A stretch of DNA of 64,000 nt from Pseudomonadales bacterium. Its GTDB lineage: Bacteria > Pseudomonadota > Gammaproteobacteria > Pseudomonadales > Pseudohongiellaceae. The notes beneath the pieces are model-generated. The model saw nothing but the letters and a program-made list of their open reading frames with translations. It was not told the DNA's origin and did not search any database. Positions 36,593 to 45,994 of this stretch are shown piece by piece. A program made the translations under genes and the position numbers. The stretch covers positions 620,001 to 684,000 of the forward strand of contig WLWQ01000003.1 in assembly GCA_012103535.1 (NCBI GenBank). Reading direction: 5' to 3'. The stretch's first letter is position 1, and each line of letters opens with the position of its first letter.

Positions 36593-39500
36593 TTATGCAG
36601 CAGTCGCTGCTGCTCTTTCAGCCAGCACTCGTTTGTAATCGGTTGGCATAACTTTTACAAACTGTCCTAAAGTCGATTCCCAATTATCCAATAATTTCTT
36701 GGCAACTGGAGAATCTGTGTATTCCAAATGATTTTTAATCAGAGATTTCAATTGCAATATGTCATTTGCAGAGGAAACAGATTCCAGCTCGAATGTTTCC
36801 ATGTTGCATTGCTTGGCCAAGCTTTCTTCCGGATCCCAGACAAAGGCGATACCACCACTCATGCCAGCGCCGAAATTTCTTCCGGTCTTGCCTAGATTGA
36901 CCACGCAGCCGCCGGTCATGTATTCACAGCCGTGATCACCGATTCCTTCTATAACCGCACTCGCGCCGCTGTTTCTAACTGCAAATCGTTCTGCAGCGAT
37001 ACCGCGAATGTAAGCTTCGCCTGCGGTGGCACCGTAAAGATTTACATTGCCAGCGATGATGTTTTCTTCTGCCTTAAAGGTGCTCTGCTTCGGCGGATAG
37101 ATGATGATCTTGCCACCGGACAATCCTTTGCCGACATAGTCGTTGGCATCGCCTTCCACCGTGAGCGTAATGCCTTTCGCTAACCATGCACCAAATGATT
37201 GTCCAGCAGAGCCAGTAAACTTTATGTTTATAGTGTCATCAGGAAGCATCTCTTCCTTCCAGCGCTTGGCCACTTCATTGGAAAGCATAGTGCCGACCAC
37301 ACGATTGGTATTGATAATCTCGTGTTCGATAAACACCTTCTCTCCACTTTCTAAAGCAGGCTGAGCCAGACGAATAAGCTCATTGTCGAGCGCTTTATCC
37401 AGGCCATGGTCCTGAGTCTGGTTGCAATAGAAGCCGGTGTTTTCAAAAATTACTTTAGCCGGTTCCAGGATGGCGCTGAGGTCGAGGCCGCTAGCCTTCC
37501 AGTGCTCTATGGCATCGTCGGTATCTAAAAGATCGACACGGCCAATCATCTCATTGACTGTGCGTACGCCAAGTTGCGCCATGATGCCGCGCATTTCTTC
37601 GGCTACCATGAACAAATAGTTAACGACATGCTCCGGCTTGCCTTTGAATTTCTTCCGTAGCTCTGGATCCTGGGTGGCGATGCCAACCGGACAAGTATTC
37701 ATATGACACTTGCGCATCATGATGCAGCCCAGCGTAATTAATGGTGCTGTCGCAAAACCGTATTCTTCAGCGCCTAACAATGTTGCTATGGCAATGTCTC
37801 TTCCGGTTTTCAGTTGACCGTCGGTTTGAAGTACGACGCGAGAGCGCAAATTATTCATCACCAAAGTTTGGTGAGTCTCGGCGAGTCCCAATTCCCAAGG
37901 CAGACCGGCATGCTTAATTGAAGTAAGAGGAGAAGCTCCGGTACCACCATCGTGTCCGGCAATCACTAAATGATCTGTTTTTGCTTTGGTTACACCGGCA
38001 GCAATCGTACCAACGCCAATCTCAGCAACCAGCTTCACACTGATGCGGGCTTCGCGATTTGCGTTCTTTAAATCATGGATAAGCTGCGCTATGTCTTCGA
38101 TTGAATAGATATCATGATGTGGTGGAGGACTGATTAGACCAACACCAGGAGTGGAATGGCGGATACGCGCAATCTGTTCGTCCACTTTGCGGCCAGGCAA
38201 TTCTCCGCCTTCGCCAGGTTTAGCCCCCTGGGCAATTTTAATCTGCAATTCATCTGCATTGGTCAGGTACCAGGCTGTGACGCCGAATCTTCCTGACGCA
38301 ACTTGCTTGATTGCCGAACGCTTGGAATCCCCATTCGGTAATGGATCGAAACGTACCGGATCTTCCCCACCTTCACCGGTATTGGATTTACCGCCCAAAC
38401 GATTCATGGCGATGGCCAGGGATTCATGACTCTCTTCTGAGATTGAACCGAAACTCATGGCACCCGTGGCGAAACGTTTTACGATTTCACCGGCAGACTC
38501 CACTTCATCGATGCCAATGGGATTGTTTACATCGGTTCTAAACTTCAACAATCCACGGAAGGCACAGCGTCGAGTTGACTCTTCGTTGGCGTGTTTGGCA
38601 AAAGCATCATAGGCTTCAGTGCTGTTAGTACGGGCAGCTACCTGAAGATTAAAAATCGTATTGGGATTCCACATATGCGTGTCACCACCGGTGCGCCAAT
38701 GAAAATCGCCAGGATTATTTAAAACTGGAATCAAATCACTTTCTTTGGCGGGGTAAGCAATTGCATGCTGACGATGGGACTCATCGATGAGCACATCGAA
38801 ATTAACTCCCTGCACCCGGCTTGCGGTTCCGACAAAACACTTATCAATAATTTCATCCGCCAGCCCAACTGCTTCAAAAATTTGCGCGCCTTTATAAGAC
38901 TGAAGAGTAGAAATGCCCATCTTGGCCATAACTTTCAACATGCCCTTGGCGACACCTTTCTTGTAGCCTGCAACTAAGACATCTTCGTCTGTATATTTAT
39001 CACCTAACAATCCTTCTTGGTTCGCTTGCCACAAGGCTTCGAAAGCTAAATAAGGATTAATGGCATCAGCCCCATAGCCGGTTAATAGGCAATGATGGTG
39101 AACTTCTCTCGCTTCCCCGGTTTCAAGAATAATTCCAATCTGGGTGCGTTGTTCGTTTTTTACTAGATGGTGATGCACTGCGCCGCAGGCTATTAGAGCA
39201 CTTAATGGAATATGGGCTTTGGAAGTGTGGCGATCGGAAAGAATAATAAATGAATAGTCGTTGCCTATTGCAGCAGTTGCTTCTTCACAAATTCTATCGA
39301 TGGCATTTTGATAACCGTTTGCTTCCCCAGCCTCGTAGGTAATATCGATCACCTGGGATCGCATGCCCTTATAGTCCATATACTTAATGTCTGTAAGCTG
39401 CTGATTGGAAAGAATCGGATGATCGACACTCAAGCGATGCGCTTGTTCGGGCGTAGATTCCAATAAATTTCCTTCAGGTCCTACGAAACAGCGCAGGCTC

Positions 39501-41152
39501 ATTACAACTTCTTCGCGGATAGAATCTATAGGCGGGTTTGTTACTTGCGCAAAAAGCTGTTTGAAATAGTCATAGATCATGCGCGGCTTATCAGACAGGC
39601 AAGCTAAAGCGGAATCGTTGCCCATAGATCCCAACGGATCACGGGCTTCAGTCACCAGCGGAATTAACATGAATTGCATGGTCTCGGTGGTGTAGCCGAA
39701 GGCTTGCATACGATGGAGTGTGTCTTCTGCATCCAGAGAATGGGCAGCGTTGGCTGATGCAATTTGATCGAGGGTAACTTTTTGTTCTGCTACCCATTCA
39801 CCATAAGGGCGCTTGCTACTAATTATCTGCTTAACTTCTTCATCCGGAATCAGTCGACCCTGATCGAAGTCCAGCAAAAACATTTTGCCCGGTTGCAGGC
39901 GGCCTTTGGTTTTCACGTTGGCAGGATCCACCTGCAATACCCCAACCTCAGAAGCCATGATGCATTTGTCATCATGGGTAATGTAGTAGCGGCTTGGTCT
40001 TAATCCATTACGATCCAATACTGCTCCAATGTATTGCCCATCGGAAAACACAATTGAAGCCGGGCCATCCCAAGGTTCCATCAAAGCGGAATGGTATTCG
40101 TAAAAATCTTTTTTCTCCTGGGCCATGTTCTTATCGGATTGCCAGGCTTCAGGAATCATCATCATGGTCGCTTCTGCGAGAGAGCGCCCTGAGAGTAATA
40201 AAAATTCTAACACTGCATCGAAACTGCCAGAGTCCGATAGGTCCTTATCGATGACGGGAAAGATCTTACTTAATTTGTCGCCATAAACATCGGTCGCTAC
40301 TTTGCCTTGCCGGGCCACCATTGAGTTCACGTTGCCGCGCAAAGTATTTATTTCACCGTTATGGCTCATAAAGCGATTTGGTTGAGCACGGTCCCAGGAA
40401 GGGAAGGTGTTTGTGCTAAAACGCGAATGCACCATAGCCAGATGTGTTTCAAATGCGCTATCAGTTAAGTCTTTATAAAAAGGAAACAGCTGACCCGGAG
40501 TTAGCATACCCTTGTAGACGATAACCTTCGGGGAAAGACTGCAGGCATAAACTTGTTTTCGTTCAGTTAAGGATTCGTCATTTCGCAGTAAATGAGTAAA
40601 GCGCTTACGAATGACATAGATCTCTCTTTCGAACTGGTCGTGTTCCAGCCCATCCGCTGCGGCGATAAAAAGTTGTGCGATATAGGGCTGAGCCATTCTC
40701 GCCGCTGGACCAACGTCCGCACCTTCGGCATCGATTGGCACTTCGCGCCAGCCAACTAATTGCTGGCCTTCTTCGCTGATAATATTATTGATTGCTTCCT
40801 GGCAACGCTGCCTTTCTTCTTCTATCTGCGGAAGAAATATATTGCCCACGGCATAATGGCCAGGAGCGATGTCGCTATCGAATTGTTCTTTGGCTATTTT
40901 TTGAAAAAAACTGTGAGGCAGTGCCATCAGAATGCCGGCACCGTCGCCTGTGTTTGCTTCGAAACCACAGCCGCCGCGATGATCCATACGCGAATTAATG
41001 TGATAAGCATCCAGCATGATTTGATGGCTGGGCTGACCTTTTATATTCGCAACAAAACCGACTCCACAGGAGTCTTTTTCCATTTCGGGATCATAAAGGC
41101 CGGTCTTTTCAGGAAAACCGAACTTTAACGGCAGATTTTTCATGTCGTTCAT
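36593..41152 (-). CDS. gltB: Glutamate synthase large subunit
   Basis: The 1519-residue subunit begins with a 28-residue propeptide before Cys29 (DSCGVGF), the N-terminal nucleophile of the glutaminase domain after cleavage. The order of domains is glutamine amidotransferase (to about 430), central domain, FMN-binding synthase domain (SVKLVAEIGVGTIAAG, HDGGTGASPL) with the 3Fe-4S site CIMMRKCHMNTC, and the C-terminal GXGXG repeat domain (GKGLSGGKIIIYPP, GEAYIRGIAAERFAVRNSG). Length is normal for bacterial GltB. The 769-bp gap upstream should hold its promoter. Confidence 0.97.
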   Translation of the reverse strand: MNDMKNLPLKFGFPEKTGLYDPEMEKDSCGVGFVANIKGQPSHQIMLDAYHINSRMDHRGGCGFEANTGDGAGILMALPHSFFQKIAKEQFDSDIAPGHYAVGNIFLPQIEEERQRCQEAINNIISEEGQQLVGWREVPIDAEGADVGPAARMAQPYIAQLFIAAADGLEHDQFEREIYVIRKRFTHLLRNDESLTERKQVYACSLSPKVIVYKGMLTPGQLFPFYKDLTDSAFETHLAMVHSRFSTNTFPSWDRAQPNRFMSHNGEINTLRGNVNSMVARQGKVATDVYGDKLSKIFPVIDKDLSDSGSFDAVLEFLLLSGRSLAEATMMMIPEAWQSDKNMAQEKKDFYEYHSALMEPWDGPASIVFSDGQYIGAVLDRNGLRPSRYYITHDDKCIMASEVGVLQVDPANVKTKGRLQPGKMFLLDFDQGRLIPDEEVKQIISSKRPYGEWVAEQKVTLDQIASANAAHSLDAEDTLHRMQAFGYTTETMQFMLIPLVTEARDPLGSMGNDSALACLSDKPRMIYDYFKQLFAQVTNPPIDSIREEVVMSLRCFVGPEGNLLESTPEQAHRLSVDHPILSNQQLTDIKYMDYKGMRSQVIDITYEAGEANGYQNAIDRICEEATAAIGNDYSFIILSDRHTSKAHIPLSALIACGAVHHHLVKNEQRTQIGIILETGEAREVHHHCLLTGYGADAINPYLAFEALWQANQEGLLGDKYTDEDVLVAGYKKGVAKGMLKVMAKMGISTLQSYKGAQIFEAVGLADEIIDKCFVGTASRVQGVNFDVLIDESHRQHAIAYPAKESDLIPVLNNPGDFHWRTGGDTHMWNPNTIFNLQVAARTNSTEAYDAFAKHANEESTRRCAFRGLLKFRTDVNNPIGIDEVESAGEIVKRFATGAMSFGSISEESHESLAIAMNRLGGKSNTGEGGEDPVRFDPLPNGDSKRSAIKQVASGRFGVTAWYLTNADELQIKIAQGAKPGEGGELPGRKVDEQIARIRHSTPGVGLISPPPHHDIYSIEDIAQLIHDLKNANREARISVKLVAEIGVGTIAAGVTKAKTDHLVIAGHDGGTGASPLTSIKHAGLPWELGLAETHQTLVMNNLRSRVVLQTDGQLKTGRDIAIATLLGAEEYGFATAPLITLGCIMMRKCHMNTCPVGIATQDPELRKKFKGKPEHVVNYLFMVAEEMRGIMAQLGVRTVNEMIGRVDLLDTDDAIEHWKASGLDLSAILEPAKVIFENTGFYCNQTQDHGLDKALDNELIRLAQPALESGEKVFIEHEIINTNRVVGTMLSNEVAKRWKEEMLPDDTINIKFTGSAGQSFGAWLAKGITLTVEGDANDYVGKGLSGGKIIIYPPKQSTFKAEENIIAGNVNLYGATAGEAYIRGIAAERFAVRNSGASAVIEGIGDHGCEYMTGGCVVNLGKTGRNFGAGMSGGIAFVWDPEESLAKQCNMETFELESVSSANDILQLKSLIKNHLEYTDSPVAKKLLDNWESTLGQFVKVMPTDYKRVLAERAAATAA

Positions 41153-41506
41153 CAGTAATTAGGTCTCTGTATTGATTCGCTATCCAGTTCTTCTTGGCTC
41201 GTTTACCGAATTCACGGATTTTTTCCGTTATTTCCCGTCCCGTCGATGGCATTGCCTCTCGGGTCGGTCGGCGTGACGCTGCTGAATTTTGCCTGATTGG
41301 ACTTGGCGAATTATTCGTTCCCCAATCCATTTTTTGAGCTTCGTTGAGCTCATGGGAGAGGGCCGCTCAAAATAGCATTACGACAGAATATGTCAAGGTT
41401 TACGGGGGTTTCCGCAGATTCTTCGGCTAACTAAGTAACTGATTTTTGGTCGCTTATGAAAGCTTTTACTCGATAAAAAAAGGAAACAAGCTGTCAGTTA
41501 AAAAGG

Positions 41507-41525
41507 CTCATTCCAATGAGTTTTT
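41507..41525 (+). terminator. Weak terminator-like hairpin
   Basis: CTCATT and AATGAG form a short stem with a tiny loop, followed by TTTTT. There is no plus-strand gene before it, and a T tract also follows in the other direction, so it could end a small RNA on either strand. The stem is short and the call is tentative. Confidence 0.35.
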
Positions 41526-41780
41526 CTTCATCAAACAGCAAAACAATGTCTAAAAAAATATTCTCAGTGAAATATTGGTGCTTCCATGACCTGAATTTTC
41601 TGAGAGAAATATTGAGACCATTTGTAGGAAAAAAGAGCGCCAAACTGGATTAAAAATTGGTCACTTTGTGTGTGCCCGTGAGCGCGCTGAAACGGCCAAA
41701 ATACAAGCCATCCCCGCAAGTAGCTTGCTTGCTTCTAGGACATAGGTGATTTACTCTAACCCGATGTATGCGCTGCAAAA

Positions 41781-41811
41781 AAATGAGTTCAATTGCAAAC
41801 AATTCTCATTT
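41781..41811. promoter_or_regulatory. Inverted repeat, possibly a Fur-like operator
   Basis: AAATGAGTTCAATTG (41781-41795) and CAATTCTCATTT (41800-41811) form an imperfect dyad. The right half read on the minus strand, AAATGAGAATTGTTTGC, looks like Fur boxes, but only about 11 of 19 positions fit the classic consensus. It is about 110 bp before the iron- and molybdenum-enzyme operon. Confidence 0.35.
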
Positions 41812-41921
41812 AGATTTGCGAATTAACAAGACAGACAGAACATTAATAACAAGAATTAATATTCTCTAGAAAATCAGCAACAGAATTTTTTTATAAAGCC
41901 TACTAAGGAGGCGACTAAGCC

Positions 41922-42509
41922 GTGAATCCAAAACTAACCCGAAGACGCTTCATCAAGGGGGTTATTGCCTCTGGTGCAGCTGCCACTTCCACCGCTGCGT
42001 GGTATTCGGCAACTGGCCAGGAACGACCTTCAGGATTCGTTGAGCGTCTAGTTCGAATCAATGTAAACGGACAGGTCCGCAACGTTGATGTTGAGCCGCA
42101 GGAAACTTTGGCGTCGACACTGCGTTATAAACTTGGCCTAACCGGAACCAAACTCGGATGTAACCGTGGTGAGTGTGGTGCCTGTACAGTGTTGGTGAAC
42201 GATACACCTACCTACACTTGTTCAGTACTCACCCACTCTTTTAAGAATGATCGCATCGAGACTGTTGAGGGTCTTGAAAGTGCGAACGGTGATCTGCATC
42301 CAGTGCAGCAAGCATTCGTGGAAGAACTTGCTCCACAGTATGGCTACTGCACTCCAGGGCAAGTGATGTCAGCAGTAGGATTGCTGCGGGAAAATCCGAG
42401 CCCAACGCGAGATGAAGCACGACACGCCCTAGCAGGTAATATTTGTCGTTGCGGTTCTTATGACTCTTACCTCGATGGCGTCATGCGCGCGGTCGAACTA
42501 ACAGGATAA
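41922..42509 (+). CDS. Tat-exported 2Fe-2S subunit of a xanthine-dehydrogenase-family enzyme
   Basis: The protein has 195 residues from GTG 41922, with AAGGAGG ten bases upstream. It has a twin-arginine signal (TRRRFIKG, residues 6-13) and a hydrophobic stretch, then a plant-type ferredoxin domain (LGCNRGECGACTVL, with a later C in PTYTCSV) and the helical second cluster domain (GYCTPGQ and NICRCGSY). These eight cysteines hold two 2Fe-2S centres between the Mo site and FAD. The Mo subunit has no signal of its own and would be carried across the membrane with this subunit. It starts a five-gene operon. Confidence 0.93.
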   Translation: MNPKLTRRRFIKGVIASGAAATSTAAWYSATGQERPSGFVERLVRINVNGQVRNVDVEPQETLASTLRYKLGLTGTKLGCNRGECGACTVLVNDTPTYTCSVLTHSFKNDRIETVEGLESANGDLHPVQQAFVEELAPQYGYCTPGQVMSAVGLLRENPSPTRDEARHALAGNICRCGSYDSYLDGVMRAVELTG

Positions 42510-42514
42510 TTATC

Positions 42515-44938
42515 ATGGCATATATGCATATTGGAAAAGATTTTACTCCACCAGATGTGCCAGGTAAGGTCACTGGTCGGATTAAGTATGCCGAAGACTA
42601 CACCCGCGAGGGCATGGTCTATGCACGCTTACTTACGAGCCCGATTCCTCACGCACGAGTAATAGATATCGATGCGTCTGAAGCATTGGCGATGGATGGT
42701 GTAATTGGCATACTCACGGCGGACGATGTTTATCCAGACGGTGAGCCGCAAAGCACCAGCTTAAAGATTCTCACCAATGAACCTACCTTGGTTGGTGAAC
42801 CGATTCTTGCTCTTGCTGCAGTAGATGAAAAAACGGCTGAAACAGCAATCGCTGCAATCTCAGTTACTTTTGAAAGACTACCTTTCGTTCTCGATCCTCT
42901 CGACAGCTTACAGCCTGATGGAGCGGATGCTTATAACGGCGGCAACACCTTTGTTTTCCGTCAAGGTTTCGCGGGAGAGAAATGGACTGCTGATCAGGTA
43001 GCCAGTTTTCGTGCCGGCAACGAGCCAACGGCTGAGCCTCAACAGACCGTTGCCTACGGTGACCTGGAAGCATCTTTCGGTGAATCAAGTTACGTTTACG
43101 AAGGCACTTTCACTAACGCTGGTTACCCTCACCATTCGATGGAACCGCGTAGCGCATTAGCCTACTGGGAAGATGGAAAACTCTTTTTACACGGTGGATC
43201 ACAAAGCTTAACGGCATTTGCTGATGGCCTCGCAGGTATTATCGGTGTTCCAAAAGAAGACTTCGTCTTCGTTAATGCGGCAACCGGTGGTGGTTTCGGT
43301 CAGCGTGCCCGCGCAGGCTCAGTGCCTGTTTACGGTGTGCCCGCCAAGCTTTCACAAAAAATTAATCGTCCAGTAATGATGCGCGTCACTCGTGAAGAAG
43401 AATTCACAATAGGTGGTGCACGACAAGGTCTTACTGGTTGGATCAAAGTTGGCTTTAAGCCTGATGGCGTAATGGCAGCTTGTGATCTTTGGATCGTTTC
43501 TGACAACGGTGGTAAAGGCGGTGGCGCAGACGCTTACTCAGCGGCTGATTGCATCAGCGTACTTTATCAGGCTGACGCAGTACGTTTCCGCGGTACAGCG
43601 ATTGGAACCAACACTGCGCACCGCGGTGCTCAGCGTGGTCCAGGCCAGAACCAGATTGCTCCTATCATATCTCCGATCCTGGATGTTGCGGCAGACGAAC
43701 TTGGTGTAAGCCGACTCGAGATTCGCAAAATCAACTCAGCCATGACTGGCGATGTGGGTGGTCCACAGCGTACTCCATTTACCTCTGCGTATATGCCAGA
43801 AGCGCTTGAACAAGCTGCAGCTGCATTTGATTGGGAAGGTCGTCAATCACGACGTCGCCAGACCAACGGCAGCAAAGTAGTTGGGCTCGGCATTGGCCAG
43901 GGTTATCACAACGCGGGTCGCTCGGGTATGGATGGTATCGTCATGATGGGTGCCGATGGACGACTTAAGATCCATAACGGTGTCGGCAATCTAGGTACTT
44001 ATTCCTATGCTTCAACATCTCGGGCAGCGGCAGAAGTTTTGCAAATGCCTTGGGAGAGTTGCGACATTATTACTGGACGCACGGATTTGCATCTTCCAAT
44101 TACCTCACCACAGGATGGCAGTAACTCAATCTTCACTAACACCCGAACCTGCTATGGCGCAGCACAGGACATGTTGACGAAGATGAAAGAGATTGCTGCG
44201 ACAGATCTGGGTGGCGATCCTGCCGACTATGACATCTCTAACGAGCGTGTCCATCAGATCGCTGATGAATCAGTTGGCTACAGCTACGCTGAAGTTGCAC
44301 AACGGGCAATGGATTTAGGTGGCAAGTTCACTGGTAGTGCAGAGCTTCCGGAAGAACTGGCGGAATGGACACAGATCGCTGTTTCCCGTTTGGCAGGCAC
44401 TGGCTTTATGGGAATCTTCCACGATCCACGCCACGAAGGTAATCCTCCAGGATTCACTGTTACGGCTTGTGAGATCGAGCTGGATAAGGAAACCGGTAAG
44501 ATTGATATTCTCGAAATGGTTAGTATCGGTGAAGCCGGAACTATCATGCATCCTAAAGGCATGGACAATCAACTCGTTGGTGGTGCTGTCTGGGGAATTG
44601 GTTTGTCAGCTTATGAGCGTCATTTATATGATCCTCAAAACGGCTTACCAGCGAGTACCGGTTACTGGCAGAGCAAGGTTCCAACCTACCTCGATACGCC
44701 ACTAAAGATTGAAACCGGCTGGGTGGATCTACCGGATCCTGAGAACCCGGTTGGCGCACGTGGTATTGGTGAGCCTTCAATGGGTTCAGTTTCCGCCGCT
44801 CTTACCGCAGCGATTACCGATGCACTGGATGGACACATCTTTGGTGCTTCGCCAATTACTGCAGACATGATCATTAACCACGTAGCAGGAACAACCGAAG
44901 AAGCGGTGCCTCTTGCTCAAAACAATTTCCGAGGTTGA
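42515..44938 (+). CDS. Molybdenum cofactor-binding subunit, xanthine-dehydrogenase family
   Basis: The 807-residue catalytic subunit starts five bases after the 2Fe-2S gene. It has the small N-terminal a/b hammerhead domain (PDVPGKVTGRIKYAEDY) and the Mo-binding domains with ATGGGFGQRA (about residue 258), HRGAQRGPGQNQ (about 369), GVGNLGTYSYAS (about 488) and GARGIGEPSMG, whose Glu753 is the catalytic base position. The enzyme hydroxylates an aldehyde or an N-heterocycle using water. The sequence resembles periplasmic aldehyde oxidoreductase (PaoC) or isoquinoline 1-oxidoreductase types, but I cannot name the substrate. Confidence 0.93.
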   Translation: MAYMHIGKDFTPPDVPGKVTGRIKYAEDYTREGMVYARLLTSPIPHARVIDIDASEALAMDGVIGILTADDVYPDGEPQSTSLKILTNEPTLVGEPILALAAVDEKTAETAIAAISVTFERLPFVLDPLDSLQPDGADAYNGGNTFVFRQGFAGEKWTADQVASFRAGNEPTAEPQQTVAYGDLEASFGESSYVYEGTFTNAGYPHHSMEPRSALAYWEDGKLFLHGGSQSLTAFADGLAGIIGVPKEDFVFVNAATGGGFGQRARAGSVPVYGVPAKLSQKINRPVMMRVTREEEFTIGGARQGLTGWIKVGFKPDGVMAACDLWIVSDNGGKGGGADAYSAADCISVLYQADAVRFRGTAIGTNTAHRGAQRGPGQNQIAPIISPILDVAADELGVSRLEIRKINSAMTGDVGGPQRTPFTSAYMPEALEQAAAAFDWEGRQSRRRQTNGSKVVGLGIGQGYHNAGRSGMDGIVMMGADGRLKIHNGVGNLGTYSYASTSRAAAEVLQMPWESCDIITGRTDLHLPITSPQDGSNSIFTNTRTCYGAAQDMLTKMKEIAATDLGGDPADYDISNERVHQIADESVGYSYAEVAQRAMDLGGKFTGSAELPEELAEWTQIAVSRLAGTGFMGIFHDPRHEGNPPGFTVTACEIELDKETGKIDILEMVSIGEAGTIMHPKGMDNQLVGGAVWGIGLSAYERHLYDPQNGLPASTGYWQSKVPTYLDTPLKIETGWVDLPDPENPVGARGIGEPSMGSVSAALTAAITDALDGHIFGASPITADMIINHVAGTTEEAVPLAQNNFRG

Positions 44939-44939
44939 T

Positions 44940-45938
44940 ATGGTAGCCACATCACATGACGTAATGCCTGATATTGAGCTTTATCAGCCAGCTGATGAAG
45001 CAACAGCTCTGGATCTAGCAGACAGATTAGGTAACGAAGGTTGGCTACTAGGTGGTGGTCAGGATACTTATGGCTGGTTGAAAGACCGCAATAAGACTCC
45101 TTCCGCCATGATCGAGCTAACCCAGATTGATGCCTGGAAAGGTATCACGGAAAATTCCGATGGCAGCATCGAAATTGGTGCAGTCACTACGTTGACTGAA
45201 ATTGCCAAGAATCCTTTGGTTCAATCCCGCTATGGTTTGCTGGCGAAAGCCGCGAGCATTGTAGCCAGTCCTCAAATTCGCAACGTCGGTACGCTTGGCG
45301 GTAACCTGGTTCAGGATACCCGCTGCTGGTACTACCGTCGCGGTCTGGATTGCTATCGTGCGGGAGGCAACATTTGCTACGCAGATTCCCCTGAAGGACT
45401 AAACCGCGAGCACGCACTGTTTGGTGCCAGCCGCTGCGTTGCAGTAAGCCCTTCAGACACTGCTCCAGCATTGGTTGCATTAGATGCCACCATGGTTGTT
45501 TCCAGTAGCAGTGGGCAACGGGAGATTTCTGCACAGGACTTCTTTGTTGGACCTGATCGTGACATCTTGCACATGACTGTGCTCAATGAAGGTGAAATTC
45601 TTACTGCGGTAAGAATTCCAAATACCTGGGCCAACGCTGAGTTCTATTGGGAGAAAGTAGCCGATCGCAACGTGTGGGATTTCGCACTCGTTAACATTGC
45701 TGCCGTATTCAAGACGACCGGCGGAACCATCGAAGATTCGCGAATTGCTTGTGGCGCTGTTGAATGTGTCCCACGTCGATTGACTGAGGTGGAAAGTGCG
45801 ATTCGCGGACAAGCGCGTTCAGAAAGCACGGCAAATTCAGTGGCGGAAATGGCAACAGCCGATGCGCGACCTTTGAACTACAACAATTTCAAAGTGCCAT
45901 TAATGCAAAACCTGGTTAAAAGAGCGATCCGAGGTTAA
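44940..45938 (+). CDS. FAD-binding subunit with four-cysteine insert (PaoB/CoxM family)
   Basis: The protein has 332 residues from ATG 44940, one base after the previous stop and behind a GAGG site; a TTG at 44913 would overlap the upstream gene. FAD-family motifs are LLGGGQDTYGWLK (near 36-48) and IRNVGTLGGNLVQDTR (113-128). Between the FAD domain and the rest it has Cys129, Cys138, Cys146 and Cys166, a spacing like the loop that holds an extra 4Fe-4S cluster in PaoB and HcrB, so I infer the same here. It passes electrons from the 2Fe-2S centres onward, probably to the cytochrome b encoded next. A hairpin spans its stop codon. Confidence 0.9.
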   Translation: MVATSHDVMPDIELYQPADEATALDLADRLGNEGWLLGGGQDTYGWLKDRNKTPSAMIELTQIDAWKGITENSDGSIEIGAVTTLTEIAKNPLVQSRYGLLAKAASIVASPQIRNVGTLGGNLVQDTRCWYYRRGLDCYRAGGNICYADSPEGLNREHALFGASRCVAVSPSDTAPALVALDATMVVSSSSGQREISAQDFFVGPDRDILHMTVLNEGEILTAVRIPNTWANAEFYWEKVADRNVWDFALVNIAAVFKTTGGTIEDSRIACGAVECVPRRLTEVESAIRGQARSESTANSVAEMATADARPLNYNNFKVPLMQNLVKRAIRG

Positions 45939-45948
45939 GCCTCGGATC
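45926..45948 (+). other. Perfect hairpin over the stop codon of the FAD-subunit gene
   Basis: GATCCGAGG and CCTCGGATC form a nine-bp stem with loop TTAAG that contains the TAA stop at 45936-45938. Only TTCT follows, so it is a poor terminator. It may protect the upstream message from 3' decay or lower expression of the cytochrome gene relative to the enzyme subunits. Confidence 0.6.
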
Positions 45949-45994
45949 TTCTCCGTTAGCTGAGAAAAACTAATTAGAATAAGAAGGTAGTACA

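Larger units (their letters stand above)
41153..41921. other. Long intergenic region between gltB and the molybdenum hydroxylase operon
   Basis: This 769-bp divergent gap has no coding frame that I can support. I see a terminator-like hairpin at 41507-41525 and an inverted repeat at 41781-41811 (separate entries). The stretch from about 41440 to 41640 is A/T-rich. Promoters for gltB and for the plus-strand operon must lie here. Confidence 0.6.
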
